Part shown: positions 8,619-16,880 of the stretch, in pieces
Numbering within the stretch: position 1 is the first letter of the stretch
Layout: every line of letters begins with the position of its first letter
Origin: Faecalicatena fissicatena
GTDB lineage: Bacteria; Bacillota; Clostridia; Lachnospirales; Lachnospiraceae
Assembly (NCBI GenBank): GCA_001028025.1
Contig: LDAQ01000080.1
Coordinates: 1 to 64,000 of the forward strand
DNA length: 64,000 bases
Direction: 5' to 3'
Position numbers and translations under genes: made by a program
Notes under the pieces: generated by a model
What the model saw: only the letters and a program-made list of their open reading frames with translations
What the model was told of the DNA's origin: nothing
The model's database searches: none

Positions 8619-8654
8619 GCAGGCGCGAGTTTCTCAAGCGAAACTCTATTTTAC
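8619..8654. repeat. GAGTTTCGC hairpin repeat (copy 1), shared 3' end of convergent genes
   Basis: On the minus strand GTAAAATAGAGTTTCGCTTG continues to GAAACTCGCGCCTGC, nearly identical to 28390-28425. The inverted arms GAGTTTC/GAAACTC followed by TATTTTA can act as a terminator for the DUF1648 gene. The TAA stop of the thioesterase gene (8651-8653) is inside the repeat. Confidence 0.75.
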
Positions 8655-9352
8655 TTAAACTCAATGACTGCGTATGGCTTCTCCTCCTTATCGCAGAGCT
8701 CCACCACGGTCCGCTCCGCCTCGAATGATACCTTAGGATACATTGTGTCCCCATATACTGCAGATTTTTTATAATCCACTCTCAGCTGGTGAATCTTCAT
8801 GTCTTCCGGAAGTATTTCCAGCGCCATCTGTACATACTGGCAGTTATTAACATGCTCATTCGTGTCGATGTGATATTTCCGCACCGGAAAGGACGGCAGG
8901 CTTTTGCAGGACTCCGGAAGCTTTATTTTCCGGTCCTCATATTCCATTTCCAGCGGCGGCTCCATTCCATAAGGCGCAATGTCTTCCTCACCGGGTCTTG
9001 CGGGACGGCCTTTCTCGATATCCATGAATACCCATACGGAATTGGCGCATGCCGTCATATTTCCCTGTTCATCTTTCATGATAAAGTTACGGTTTCCATA
9101 CAATCCCTTAAAGCCGGTGGCAAATGTCCCTATCGTGATCTGCTCTCCCATTTTGGGAAAGCGGTCTATTACGACCTGCCAGTAGGAAAGGAGCCATGCC
9201 TTTTTCCTTTTCCGCAGAACCTCCAGGCCCACGCCGATATCTTCTGACTGAAAGGTGCTGCAGTCCTGAAAATAATTGATGAGCGCCGGCAGCGTCATGG
9301 TTCCCTGATGGTCAATTTCACTGTATCTTACTCTGCTGTCAAATGAGTACAT
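8651..9352 (-). CDS. Acyl-ACP thioesterase
   Basis: Hydrolyses acyl chains from acyl carrier protein, releasing fatty acids. The 233-residue length fits the double-hotdog bacterial family. The first hotdog opens with YSFDSRVRYSEIDHQGTMTLPALINYFQDC. The second has the active-site-like YHIDTNEHVNNCQYVQM, where the Asn/His residues of the family sit. AGAAGG precedes the ATG. The neighbours do not suggest a pathway. Confidence 0.85.
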   Translation of the reverse strand: MYSFDSRVRYSEIDHQGTMTLPALINYFQDCSTFQSEDIGVGLEVLRKRKKAWLLSYWQVVIDRFPKMGEQITIGTFATGFKGLYGNRNFIMKDEQGNMTACANSVWVFMDIEKGRPARPGEEDIAPYGMEPPLEMEYEDRKIKLPESCKSLPSFPVRKYHIDTNEHVNNCQYVQMALEILPEDMKIHQLRVDYKKSAVYGDTMYPKVSFEAERTVVELCDKEEKPYAVIEFK

Positions 9353-9403
9353 AATTTTACCTTCTTTCTAAATCCTGTCTTTCATCTGTTTGATCTTACG
9401 TAT

Positions 9404-9463
9404 TCTGGTACATCGTTTCATTATTAACCGCCTGTTAAACTGACCTTATTATACGATGAACTA
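9404..9463 (-). repeat. 58-bp TAGTACATCGT-type palindromic element (copy 1) at the CDF stop codon
   Basis: Read on the minus strand it begins TAGTTCATCGT, where TAG is the stop codon of the cation transporter, and ends ACGATGTACCA. My hand alignment with 39416-39473 gives about 45 identities in 58 with no gaps. The ends are inverted repeats. Confidence 0.75.
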
Positions 9464-10645
9464 ATCATTTTTACTGGATACAAAGCTGTGCTCGATTGTG
9501 ATCACACAGCGGTAACGGTAATCCGTCTCGCGGAGTCTCGCCGCCAGCTTTGCCTGCAGCTCCCGCCGCATTTTTTCATCATAGGCAACGGGCACTACCA
9601 TATCGAAGATCAGGTTGATCTGTTCCTTTCCTTCAACCACACGGAAATCGTGGATGCTGCAGCTTTCGTCCAGCCCTTTCAGAGCTCCGTCCACCTGTGT
9701 ACGTATTTTAAATACTTCTTCATTCTGTGTTTCAATCGGATCCATATGGACTACCAGGAAGATGCCCAGTTCTTCTATGGCGTCCCTCTCGATCCGGTCA
9801 ATCACTTCATGGGAAGCTTCTATGTTAACATTATTGGGAACTTCTGCATGGATGGAAGCCATACTGCGGTTTGGCCCGTAGTTATGTACGATCAGGTCAT
9901 GCGTCCCCTCGATGCCGTCATATTTTTCCACAAATCTTTTTATCTTGTCGTAAAGCTCAGGGTCAACCCCCTCACCGATCAAAGGCTCCAGCGTATCTTT
10001 TGCAATTCCTACGCCCGCCCACATGACGACAAGCGCCACGCCAAATCCCACAAAACCATCTACATTAATTCCGCTCAGCGCAAAGAATATAAGTGAAAGT
10101 ATCGTTGCTCCTGTAGTGATCACATCTCCCATGGAATCTGTAAATACCGCCATCATCACTTTGGAATCGATTTTTTTGCCCAGTTTCCGGTTAAAAGCCC
10201 CCAGCCACAACTTCACACCGATAGACAAAAGCAGGATGATTACGGAAAGGAGCTGAAAGTTCAGTTCTTCCGGGGTTCTTATTTTTGCCAGTGAGTCTTT
10301 CAGAAACGTGAAGCCGACCTCCAGTACAAGAAAGGATACAGCCAGGGCTGCTATGTATTCCACCCTGCCGTGGCCGAATGGGTGATCCTCATCCGCCGGT
10401 TTGCCGGCCATTTTTACGCCGATAAAGCTGATGACGGATGATCCTGCATCGGAAAGGTTGTTAAATGCATCTGCTGTTACGGAAACGCTTCGCAGGGCGA
10501 TTCCTACTATAAATTTTACAACAAAAAGAAAGATATTACAAAAGATGCCCACGATACTGGCTAATACGCCATAAGCTGTACGCACGGACACCTTCTCTAC
10601 TTTCTCATAATCTTTTACAAAATGTTTTACTAAAAATTCAGTCAT
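9461..10645 (-). CDS. Cation diffusion facilitator family transporter
   Basis: A 394-residue proton-coupled divalent metal exporter (zinc, iron, manganese or similar; specificity not readable). Six membrane helices occupy about residues 25-215. The metal-site motif is SVTADAFNNLSDAGSS, with a second at DEDHPFGHGRVEY. The cytoplasmic CDF domain follows at about 220-300 (ASIHAEVPNNVNIEASHEVID). About 85 further residues form a second ferredoxin-like C-terminal segment, so the protein is longer than the common 300-residue form. GGAGG precedes the ATG. Its TAG stop lies in a palindromic repeat. Confidence 0.9.
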   Translation of the reverse strand: MTEFLVKHFVKDYEKVEKVSVRTAYGVLASIVGIFCNIFLFVVKFIVGIALRSVSVTADAFNNLSDAGSSVISFIGVKMAGKPADEDHPFGHGRVEYIAALAVSFLVLEVGFTFLKDSLAKIRTPEELNFQLLSVIILLLSIGVKLWLGAFNRKLGKKIDSKVMMAVFTDSMGDVITTGATILSLIFFALSGINVDGFVGFGVALVVMWAGVGIAKDTLEPLIGEGVDPELYDKIKRFVEKYDGIEGTHDLIVHNYGPNRSMASIHAEVPNNVNIEASHEVIDRIERDAIEELGIFLVVHMDPIETQNEEVFKIRTQVDGALKGLDESCSIHDFRVVEGKEQINLIFDMVVPVAYDEKMRRELQAKLAARLRETDYRYRCVITIEHSFVSSKND

Positions 10646-10709
10646 AATTCCTCCGTATGGTATCCCGGAGTTTCTGTCTGATCCGCACGGGGCTGCCGGC
10701 TTCGCGCTG

Positions 10710-11354
10710 TTACTTGAAACGCTCCAGGAAATACCATTTTATCTTAAAGTCAGACTGTGCGGTGACTTCGGCGTATTCGTCCTCTGTCAGCACATTCTTG
10801 AGTTCTTCTTTTCCCTCTTCCGGTACGACTGCATTTGTGGCATCCGTAAAGCATAAATTCGGATACAATACGCACCACCAATTATGCCCTTTCGCCGCAC
10901 CAATCTCGATTCTTAATGCTTCATAATTGCCCGCAGGAAATGTCACATCCCCGTACGTCTTGTCCGGAAAGTAGCAGGTGGTCACTGCCGCGCTTACCGT
11001 ATAGTCCTGGTTCTCTGCCAGAATCGTCTGTCTGGCGGTCTCCTCCAGTTCGTCCGTGTGTCTGCGCATCCATTCCTTCGTCTCATCCACATTCAGGCCC
11101 TGTGGCATCTCTGCTTTCAGGTAAGCAAGAACCTGATCCTTCACTTTCATCTTCAGTGCCTGGTCTTCCTCGCTGTCGCTGTTTGCAAGAATGTGAAACC
11201 GCAGAACCTCCTGAGCCAGGTGTTCCTGCGTCTTGGCCTGGACCGTCAGCTGTACACGCCAGACGGCAAATCCGGTGATCAAGGTTGCGATAATAACCGC
11301 CAGTATTAAGATAATTCTGTTTGTCTGTCTTTCTATGTGAAATGTTCTGTCCAT
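10710..11354 (-). CDS. spoIIR: Stage II sporulation protein R
   Basis: A secreted forespore signalling protein that in Bacillus triggers SpoIIGA to process pro-sigma-E in the mother cell. The 214-residue protein has an N-terminal membrane or signal helix (about residues 12-35), then the hallmark VLRFHILANSDSEEDQALK and GHNWWCVLYPNLCF. GGAGGG precedes the ATG. In Bacillus the gene is under sigma-F; I did not find a convincing sigma-F promoter here. It is direct evidence that the host forms endospores. Confidence 0.93.
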   Translation of the reverse strand: MDRTFHIERQTNRIILILAVIIATLITGFAVWRVQLTVQAKTQEHLAQEVLRFHILANSDSEEDQALKMKVKDQVLAYLKAEMPQGLNVDETKEWMRRHTDELEETARQTILAENQDYTVSAAVTTCYFPDKTYGDVTFPAGNYEALRIEIGAAKGHNWWCVLYPNLCFTDATNAVVPEEGKEELKNVLTEDEYAEVTAQSDFKIKWYFLERFK

Positions 11355-11398
11355 ATGTAACTCCCTCCATGTGTTTGTTTGATAAATGGAGTATTGAC

Positions 11399-11477
11399 AG
11401 AATATTCAGAATTATACAACAATAGAGTGCAAAGGGGTCAGACCCCTCTTGCAGAGGGGTCTGACCCCTTTGCACTC
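11399..11477. repeat. AGAATATTC box plus perfect GGGGTCAGACCCC double palindrome
   Basis: AGAATATTCAGAAT (11399-11412) is followed by a 53-base inverted repeat (11425-11477). Its 23-base arms match perfectly around CTTGCAG, and each arm contains AAAGGGGTCAGACCCCT. It lies just past the stop codon of the GntR gene (11486). Confidence 0.85.
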
Positions 11478-11485
11478 CTCTTTAC

Positions 11486-12163
11486 TTAATCTTCCTTATG
11501 CCGCAGTATATCGATCACTGCCGCCACCTGGTTGTCAATATGCTGGCTTGTTATCTTCGCCGCTTTATCTCTTTCGCCATTCTCTATCGCCCGGATAATA
11601 TCCTGATGCTCTGCCAGGAGTTTGGGATGGCATTCCTTCTGTTTCAGGTATTCTACCCGATACCGGTACATCTGCTCGCGCAGGTTGTTCAGAAGCTGGA
11701 TCAGCCTGCGGTTGTCTGTTGCCAGGTAAATGATGTCGTGAAACGCCACATCCGCCCCGGCAATCTGTGTAATATCGTCGCTGTCCAGGGTAGCCTCAAA
11801 CTCTTTGGCTGCCTTTTTCAGATTCCGGATGCCATCTTTATCAATCCTGTCACAAGCCAGCTGCACAGCCAGTTCTTCCAGGGCCCCTCTTACTTCCAGG
11901 ACGTCGCGCAGGTTCTTTTCTGTGATTTCTGCAACCTCTGCGCCTTTGCGCGGTATCATCAGCACCAGACCCTCCAGCTCCAGCTTGCGGATGGCCTCGC
12001 GGATCGGTGTCCGGCTTACTCCCAGCTTATTAGCCAGCTGGATCTCCATCAGACGCTCCCCCGGTTTAAGCTCGCCCCGCAGAATAGCTTGTCTCAACGT
12101 GTTAAATACAACATCCCTCAGGGGAAGATATTCGTTCATCGTCACTTCAAATTTAGGCTCCAT
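11486..12163 (-). CDS. GntR family regulator, FCD subfamily
   Basis: A 225-residue transcription factor. The N-terminal winged helix (about residues 10-75) has LANKLGVSRTPIREAIRKLELEGLV, and the C-terminal all-helical FCD ligand-binding domain (about 85-215) has the usual DVAFHDIIYLATDNRRL. I start at MEPK because AAGGAGG lies seven bases upstream; the longer frame from 12184 lacks a site. The gene overlaps the 3' end of ispE by 11 bases, so the two are cotranscribed. FCD regulators usually sense carboxylates; the ligand and targets are unknown. Confidence 0.88.
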   Translation of the reverse strand: MEPKFEVTMNEYLPLRDVVFNTLRQAILRGELKPGERLMEIQLANKLGVSRTPIREAIRKLELEGLVLMIPRKGAEVAEITEKNLRDVLEVRGALEELAVQLACDRIDKDGIRNLKKAAKEFEATLDSDDITQIAGADVAFHDIIYLATDNRRLIQLLNNLREQMYRYRVEYLKQKECHPKLLAEHQDIIRAIENGERDKAAKITSQHIDNQVAAVIDILRHKED

Positions 12164-13040
12164 ATTCCATCCTCCTTGCACCATGTATGTTCGTCACATA
12201 CACCTGCTTTGCCAGTGCTTTCTCTCTGATCTTATCCTGTGCTTTCCTGGCCTGTGCCTTGTTCTCAAACAGGCCGAATACCGTTGGCCCGCTGCCGCTC
12301 ATCATCGCATTGAGCGCCCCGGCCGCATTCATTTCCTTTTTAATATCCTCAATCACCGGATACATGGGAATTGTCACGTCCTCCAGCACATTGCCCATTG
12401 CCGCTGCAATGTCCGGCAGGCTTCCCTTTTCCAGGCCGTCTATCAGGGCATCTATATCCGGATGTTTTAAAATCTCTTTCGCATCCAGTGCTTCATACAC
12501 GACTTTTGTCGATACACTAATGGCCGGTTTCGCCACCAGAACCGTGCATTTCGGCATGGCAGGCAATACCGTAAGTTCCTCTCCGATTCCTTCTGCCAGC
12601 ACAGTTCCCCGCATAATACAGTATGGCACGTCCGCTCCCAGCTTTACGCCTCTCTCCATCAGCCCTTTCTTGGACAGGCCCAGGCCAAACATCCGGTTCA
12701 TACCAAAGAGTACGGCGGCGGCGTTGGAGCTGCCGCCTGCCATACCTGCTGCCACCGGGATGTGCTTATCCAGTGTAATAATCACGCCTTCCCTGATCTC
12801 AAACTCATCTATCAGCAGTGCCGCCGCCTTGTATGCGATGTTGTTTTCATCAATAGGAAGGAAATACAGATTCGTTCTGACCTCAATCCCAGGTTTTGCT
12901 GTCCGCTCAATTTTCACATCATCATACAAATATATCGACTGCATTATCATACGCACATCATGGTATCCATTTTCTCTTCTCCCCAGTACATCCAGTCCCA
13001 GATTGATCTTGGCAAGCGCCTTTAATTCTATCTGTTTCAT
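12153..13040 (-). CDS. ispE: 4-diphosphocytidyl-2-C-methyl-D-erythritol kinase
   Basis: A GHMP kinase of the non-mevalonate isoprenoid pathway, 295 residues. KALAKINLGLDVLGRRENGYHDVRM is the N-terminal IspE signature, VAAGMAGGSSNAAAVL the ATP-binding glycine-rich loop, and MMSGSGPTVFGLF the third GHMP motif. GGAGGG precedes the ATG. The C-terminal codons overlap the ribosome binding site and start of the GntR gene, a conserved-looking ispE-GntR pairing in clostridia. Confidence 0.96.
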   Translation of the reverse strand: MKQIELKALAKINLGLDVLGRRENGYHDVRMIMQSIYLYDDVKIERTAKPGIEVRTNLYFLPIDENNIAYKAAALLIDEFEIREGVIITLDKHIPVAAGMAGGSSNAAAVLFGMNRMFGLGLSKKGLMERGVKLGADVPYCIMRGTVLAEGIGEELTVLPAMPKCTVLVAKPAISVSTKVVYEALDAKEILKHPDIDALIDGLEKGSLPDIAAAMGNVLEDVTIPMYPVIEDIKKEMNAAGALNAMMSGSGPTVFGLFENKAQARKAQDKIREKALAKQVYVTNIHGARRMEYGA

Positions 13041-13089
13041 CCTGTGCCCTCCAAATTGTATATTGAATTGTATCTTGTATACATTATAC

Positions 13090-14649
13090 TTACAGTATAC
13101 TCATATTCTCTTTAAAAATCAACAATTTATCGCCCGGCTTTATGGTATCTGATTCCAGTTCGTTAATTTCTTTAATACCATCTATGGTGGTCATATAGTT
13201 CTTTGCCAGAGTCCAGAGCTGATCTCCATCCTTCACAATGTAACCCACAATTCCCGGCCGTCTTTCCATTTCTTCCATAGAAACCGGTGAGAGTTCTACA
13301 TCCGTAATGACCTGCATTGGAACAGGCTTGCGCATAAATGTGTCAAAGGCAAGTACAGCCTTCACCTCGACTGCTTCGCTCCCCGCCAGATTGACGGATA
13401 ACTGCTCAACATGATAGGAAATGTTGTAGCGGACATCGTCTGTCATTCCCGGGCACTCCAGCAGATAGGAGAACGGCACCATTCCCTGCCATCCACCGAA
13501 CGGCATCGCATCATCCGCCTTCAGATAGAGGAAGGAAATATGCAGAATGCCTTCTATCTGAATTCCATCCTCGGTCAGTTCCATATGTTCAATCTGCACG
13601 CTGCCGTCGCTGTGGCAGATCTGAAGAACGTCATCCTTCAGCTCCGGAAGGGACAGACGCTCGGCTACTTTGCATTTAGAATAATTCTGGACGAGAAGCT
13701 CCTCATAAACTGCTTCTCTCGTCTCAAAATCACAGTTCTGTTCCAGTGAGTATAAATCTTCCAAAAGTTCAATTTCTTCTTCCTGGTAAATATTCATCCT
13801 CAGATTCAGAGTTCCCTCTATACCAAGAATCCGCATTTCTCCGTCCTCGTCCATGCGGACATCCATGAGCGTATCCTCAAGGCTGTTGTGGACATAATAA
13901 TACATACCTTCCTCGACACCGCCGCACTCTATTCTGCCCTCATAGGGAACGCTCTGCTCCAGCCAGTCTGTCTTCCCGTCCTCGGACAAATACATGCAGA
14001 ATACCAGGAGCTCGCCTTTGAGCTGCATCTCATCCTGTCCAAGGCGGATTTCCAGTTTCCGGCTGCTGACATCGGTCAAAAGAAGCTGGCCGACACTTTC
14101 TTTTGTGCCCGGAAGAGTGATCTCTTCTTTGATCCGGTAAGTATCCTTTTTCGTTGTGTGAAGCTCCAGAAGATTCACATTTTTCATTTTTCTGTATATC
14201 GGAACCGGGCTGTCGATGTCAACCGTCGTTTCCTCATCCTCCAGCTTTTCCCGGCCGATTTCCATCTCTACCATGGCCCGGATGCTCAGTTTTCTGGAAT
14301 GAACAAGGGATACCGTGAATTCTATACGGATATTCTGTATGAAATAGCTTTCCATTTCTCCGCCGTCTGTATACACCATCTCTTCAAATGGAATTTTGCC
14401 TTCCAGAACCGCGGGCTGCGGGTCTCCTGTAGCAGTAACGTAGAGTATCTGGAAATATAATTTACCGGAAATACGTATGTAATTCTCGACCAGCTTGATA
14501 TCCTCGATCTTTACTGTACCGTTTCCCTGGATAATCTGCTGCACATCCTCCTTTGCATCCGGAACGTTGTAGTCCTCATCCAGATAAAACTGGTCAAATG
14601 TCCTTTTCCCCTCTTGTGTGTAGTGCACCTGTTTCTTAATCAGTTCCAT
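13090..14649 (-). CDS. SPOCS (DUF3794) and LysM domain protein, spore-coat type
   Basis: A 519-residue protein with repeated DUF3794/SPOCS domains. The first lies at about residues 35-130 (DVQQIIQGNGTVKIEDIKLVENYIRISGKL), with further copies at about 170-290 and 330-440 (DVLQICHSDGSVQIEHMELT). It ends in a LysM domain (about 468-515, YIVKDGDQLWTLAKNYM). This architecture is widespread in spore-forming clostridia and resembles SpoVID/SafA-type morphogenetic proteins, so a spore coat or cortex role is likely by inference. AGAGGAGG precedes the ATG. The lipoprotein gene lies 12 bases upstream. Confidence 0.85.
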   Translation of the reverse strand: MELIKKQVHYTQEGKRTFDQFYLDEDYNVPDAKEDVQQIIQGNGTVKIEDIKLVENYIRISGKLYFQILYVTATGDPQPAVLEGKIPFEEMVYTDGGEMESYFIQNIRIEFTVSLVHSRKLSIRAMVEMEIGREKLEDEETTVDIDSPVPIYRKMKNVNLLELHTTKKDTYRIKEEITLPGTKESVGQLLLTDVSSRKLEIRLGQDEMQLKGELLVFCMYLSEDGKTDWLEQSVPYEGRIECGGVEEGMYYYVHNSLEDTLMDVRMDEDGEMRILGIEGTLNLRMNIYQEEEIELLEDLYSLEQNCDFETREAVYEELLVQNYSKCKVAERLSLPELKDDVLQICHSDGSVQIEHMELTEDGIQIEGILHISFLYLKADDAMPFGGWQGMVPFSYLLECPGMTDDVRYNISYHVEQLSVNLAGSEAVEVKAVLAFDTFMRKPVPMQVITDVELSPVSMEEMERRPGIVGYIVKDGDQLWTLAKNYMTTIDGIKEINELESDTIKPGDKLLIFKENMSIL

Positions 14650-14661
14650 ATACGTCCTCCT

Positions 14662-15069
14662 CTAATCAAAAATAACATTTTTGTCGATATATTCCAGCTT
14701 AACTACTACGTAAGGATAAGTAGTCACCTCTTCCGTTTTCTCGCCCTTTTCAGGTCCCAGCAGATTCGTATGTATATAAATGGCATTTTCTGTCTCATAA
14801 AGCCCCGTCACTTCCACGCTGTACCCGCTTTTGAGCTGCGGTCCGTATCCTTCCGCAATATACAGATATCCCTGGTCTGCGTATGTCAGCTTAAATGGCA
14901 GGTCCCTGTTCTCCAGAATCGCCGTCTTCAGTTCATTTGGTACTTTCTCCTTATCCATGACGGTAAAGTCCAGATCCCGCAGCTTTTCCGTCTTTTGTGG
15001 GCGCGATATACATCCCGAGAGCATCAGCACAAGCAAAAATCCCGCCAGATACATTATTTTTCTCTTCAT
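14662..15069 (-). CDS. PrcB C-terminal domain lipoprotein
   Basis: A 135-residue lipoprotein. The N-terminal signal ends in the lipobox LMLSGC (cysteine near residue 20). The mature part matches the PrcB C-terminal domain (GYSVEVTGLYETENAIYIHTNL, then a Pro-Tyr-Val-Val-Val strand), which occurs in small secreted proteins, including the partner of the PrtP protease. I start at the ATG at 15069; an in-frame TTG lies two codons earlier, and the upstream GCGGGG is a weak site. It is probably cotranscribed with the SPOCS-LysM gene. Confidence 0.75.
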   Translation of the reverse strand: MKRKIMYLAGFLLVLMLSGCISRPQKTEKLRDLDFTVMDKEKVPNELKTAILENRDLPFKLTYADQGYLYIAEGYGPQLKSGYSVEVTGLYETENAIYIHTNLLGPEKGEKTEEVTTYPYVVVKLEYIDKNVIFD

Positions 15070-15192
15070 ATCCAATCCCCGCGGTATATTCTCTCTATTA
15101 TCATATTATTCAAGTGTCCTGAATATTCTCTTTCTGCCGGATTCCGTACATCTTTGATTCAACCTTTTACAGAATTATATTCTGTATATTAC

Positions 15193-15221
15193 TTGTTTTT
15201 TAAGGCGGGGTTTTGTATAAT
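15193..15221 (+). promoter_or_regulatory. Promoter of plsC
   Basis: TTGTTT (15193-15198) and TATAAT (15216-15221) with a 17-base spacer, about 85 bases before the start. Confidence 0.55.
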
Positions 15222-15306
15222 TATGGAACATGGTGTTTTGAACCGGTAGCAATCGATACCGGACTGAGAAATACATAGACACGAATAGAAAAGAGGGTAT
15301 TTTCTG

Positions 15307-16041
15307 ATGTTTAGGTTTATCTGTATTGTAATCTTTCTGATTACATTTTTAATTCTTTCCATTCCGATCTTTATCGTAGAATGGGTGATCGGCAAATTCA
15401 ACCGTGAAAAAAGGGACTACAGCTCTCTGCACCTCGTGCAGTGGGCATTCAAAGTGATTTTGAAAATAACGAGTGTGCAGGCAACTGTCATAGGGGAAGA
15501 AAATGTACCCGATGAACCGGTATTATTCATCGGAAACCACCGCAGCTTCTTCGATATTCTTCTGACTTATACGCGCTGCAGGCGCCTGACCGGTTATGTG
15601 GCAAAAAAGGAGATGGAGCACATTCCGCTGCTGTCCACATGGATGCGCTATCTGTACTGCCTCTTCCTGAACCGGGAAAATCCAAAAGAGGGATTAAAAA
15701 CCATTTTACAGGCCATTGATTATGTTAAGAAAGGAATTTCCATCTGCATCTTCCCGGAGGGAACACGCAACAAAGGGGAAGAATTGAGCATGCTTCCCTT
15801 TAAAGACGGCGCATTTAAAATCGCTACTAAAACAAATTGTGCGATTATACCAATATCACTGAATAATACTTGTGCTATATTTGAAAAACAGTTTCCCAGA
15901 ATCCGGAAAGTCCATGTTGTGATCGAATACGGGAAGCCAATCTATCCCGATCAGCTGGAAAAAGAAGATAAAAAACATATTGGGAATTATGTACAGAACA
16001 TTATACAGGAAACGATCACAAAAAATGCGGCGATCGTATAA
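15307..16041 (+). CDS. plsC: 1-acyl-sn-glycerol-3-phosphate acyltransferase
   Basis: Transfers the second acyl chain to lysophosphatidic acid in phospholipid synthesis. The 244-residue protein has a hydrophobic N-terminus (about residues 2-25) for membrane attachment, the catalytic NHRSFFD (HX4D motif), and FPEGTRNKG for substrate phosphate binding. AAGAGGG precedes the ATG. It stands alone on the plus strand. Confidence 0.92.
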   Translation: MFRFICIVIFLITFLILSIPIFIVEWVIGKFNREKRDYSSLHLVQWAFKVILKITSVQATVIGEENVPDEPVLFIGNHRSFFDILLTYTRCRRLTGYVAKKEMEHIPLLSTWMRYLYCLFLNRENPKEGLKTILQAIDYVKKGISICIFPEGTRNKGEELSMLPFKDGAFKIATKTNCAIIPISLNNTCAIFEKQFPRIRKVHVVIEYGKPIYPDQLEKEDKKHIGNYVQNIIQETITKNAAIV

Positions 16042-16042
16042 A

Positions 16043-16080
16043 ATAAAGAGGTGCTGTTGCCGACAGCGCCTCTTTATTTT
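16043..16080. terminator. Bidirectional terminator
   Basis: AAATAAAGAGGTGCTGT pairs with ACAGCGCCTCTTTATTT around a short loop. The A- and T-rich flanks allow termination of plsC and of the converging catabolic cluster. Confidence 0.8.
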
Positions 16081-16122
16081 CAGAATATTCAGAATATGAA
16101 GGTGCAAAGGGGTCAGACCCCT
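16081..16122. repeat. AGAATATTC box plus GGGGTCAGACCCC repeat
   Basis: AGAATATTCAGAAT lies at 16082-16095 and GTGCAAAGGGGTCAGACCCCT (two parts) at 16102-16122. Translated on the minus strand, the palindrome supplies the last residues (RRGV, stop) of the racemase-like gene. Confidence 0.8.
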
Positions 16123-16766
16123 CTGCGGATTTTCTCGAAGTAAGCAAACATTCCTTCTGCTATTACCGGGTCTATCACCGGCAGTCCGGTTGCTTTTTCC
16201 AGCTCTTTTGCCACGCCTATGGTGCCGAGCCCGGTGCACGCCAGTGCTATGACCTGTGCACCCTGTTCTTTGAGCTCCATCCCTGTTTTGATGGTATTCT
16301 CCCAACCTTCTGGTGTCATCAGGTCCAGTGTGCTGTCGACTCCTTCCGGCTTGCCCAGTATCATTTTTCCGGCAAGCATCCTCTCATAAGCCTGGGGAGC
16401 GTAGTCTGTGATACCCAGCACGCCTACTTTATCTCCGTATTTCAATGCCAGGGCCACCGTGGTCTCTCCGCCGCCTGTAACCGGAATACCGGGAATTGCC
16501 GCTCTGATTTCCTCTACTCCCGGATCATCCGCACAACTGACAATGAACATATCCACATCTGAAAATGTTTTGGCTGTCTCTACAATCTTAGGAACAGCGA
16601 TTTGGCACAATTCGTCATTATGTATGCCTTCATATTGATCCGGAATACATTTTGTTTCAACTTCGATACCAGGAAAATTTTCCATAATAACCCTGCCATG
16701 TGACTGGAGTACTTCCTGATCTTCTGTCGTCAGGACCCGTATTAAACCTACTTTAAATGCCCCCAT
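16113..16766 (-). CDS. Asp/Glu/hydantoin racemase family protein
   Basis: A 217-residue protein with both catalytic cysteines of the family, in IVSCADDPGV (about residue 79) and ALACTGLGTIG (about residue 176). The conserved GGGETTVALAL lies between them. Members racemise aspartate, glutamate or 5-substituted hydantoins, or (maleate isomerases) rearrange diacids. The substrate here is probably that of the surrounding cluster. It is the last gene of the DUF917/DUF1177/AroM/M29 operon. GGAGG precedes the ATG. The final four residues derive from a palindromic repeat. Confidence 0.8.
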   Translation of the reverse strand: MGAFKVGLIRVLTTEDQEVLQSHGRVIMENFPGIEVETKCIPDQYEGIHNDELCQIAVPKIVETAKTFSDVDMFIVSCADDPGVEEIRAAIPGIPVTGGGETTVALALKYGDKVGVLGITDYAPQAYERMLAGKMILGKPEGVDSTLDLMTPEGWENTIKTGMELKEQGAQVIALACTGLGTIGVAKELEKATGLPVIDPVIAEGMFAYFEKIRRGV

Positions 16767-16880
16767 GAGATTTCCTCCTTTTACGATTTTCTTTTTTAAA
16801 TGGCGGGAATGCTTTAAGGCCTGATTCTTTTCGCCAATGCCTTCCCGCCAGACTATAGTTTCCCGCTGTTTACCCGGGCA

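Noticed and set aside
8384..8728. Second plus-strand frame overlapping the DUF1648 and thioesterase genes
   Set aside because: Out of frame with both real genes, no ribosome binding site, no family pattern.
11394..11420. Plus-strand TTGACA followed by TATAC near the repeat at 11.4 kb
   Set aside because: Spacing is poor and no plus-strand gene lies downstream.
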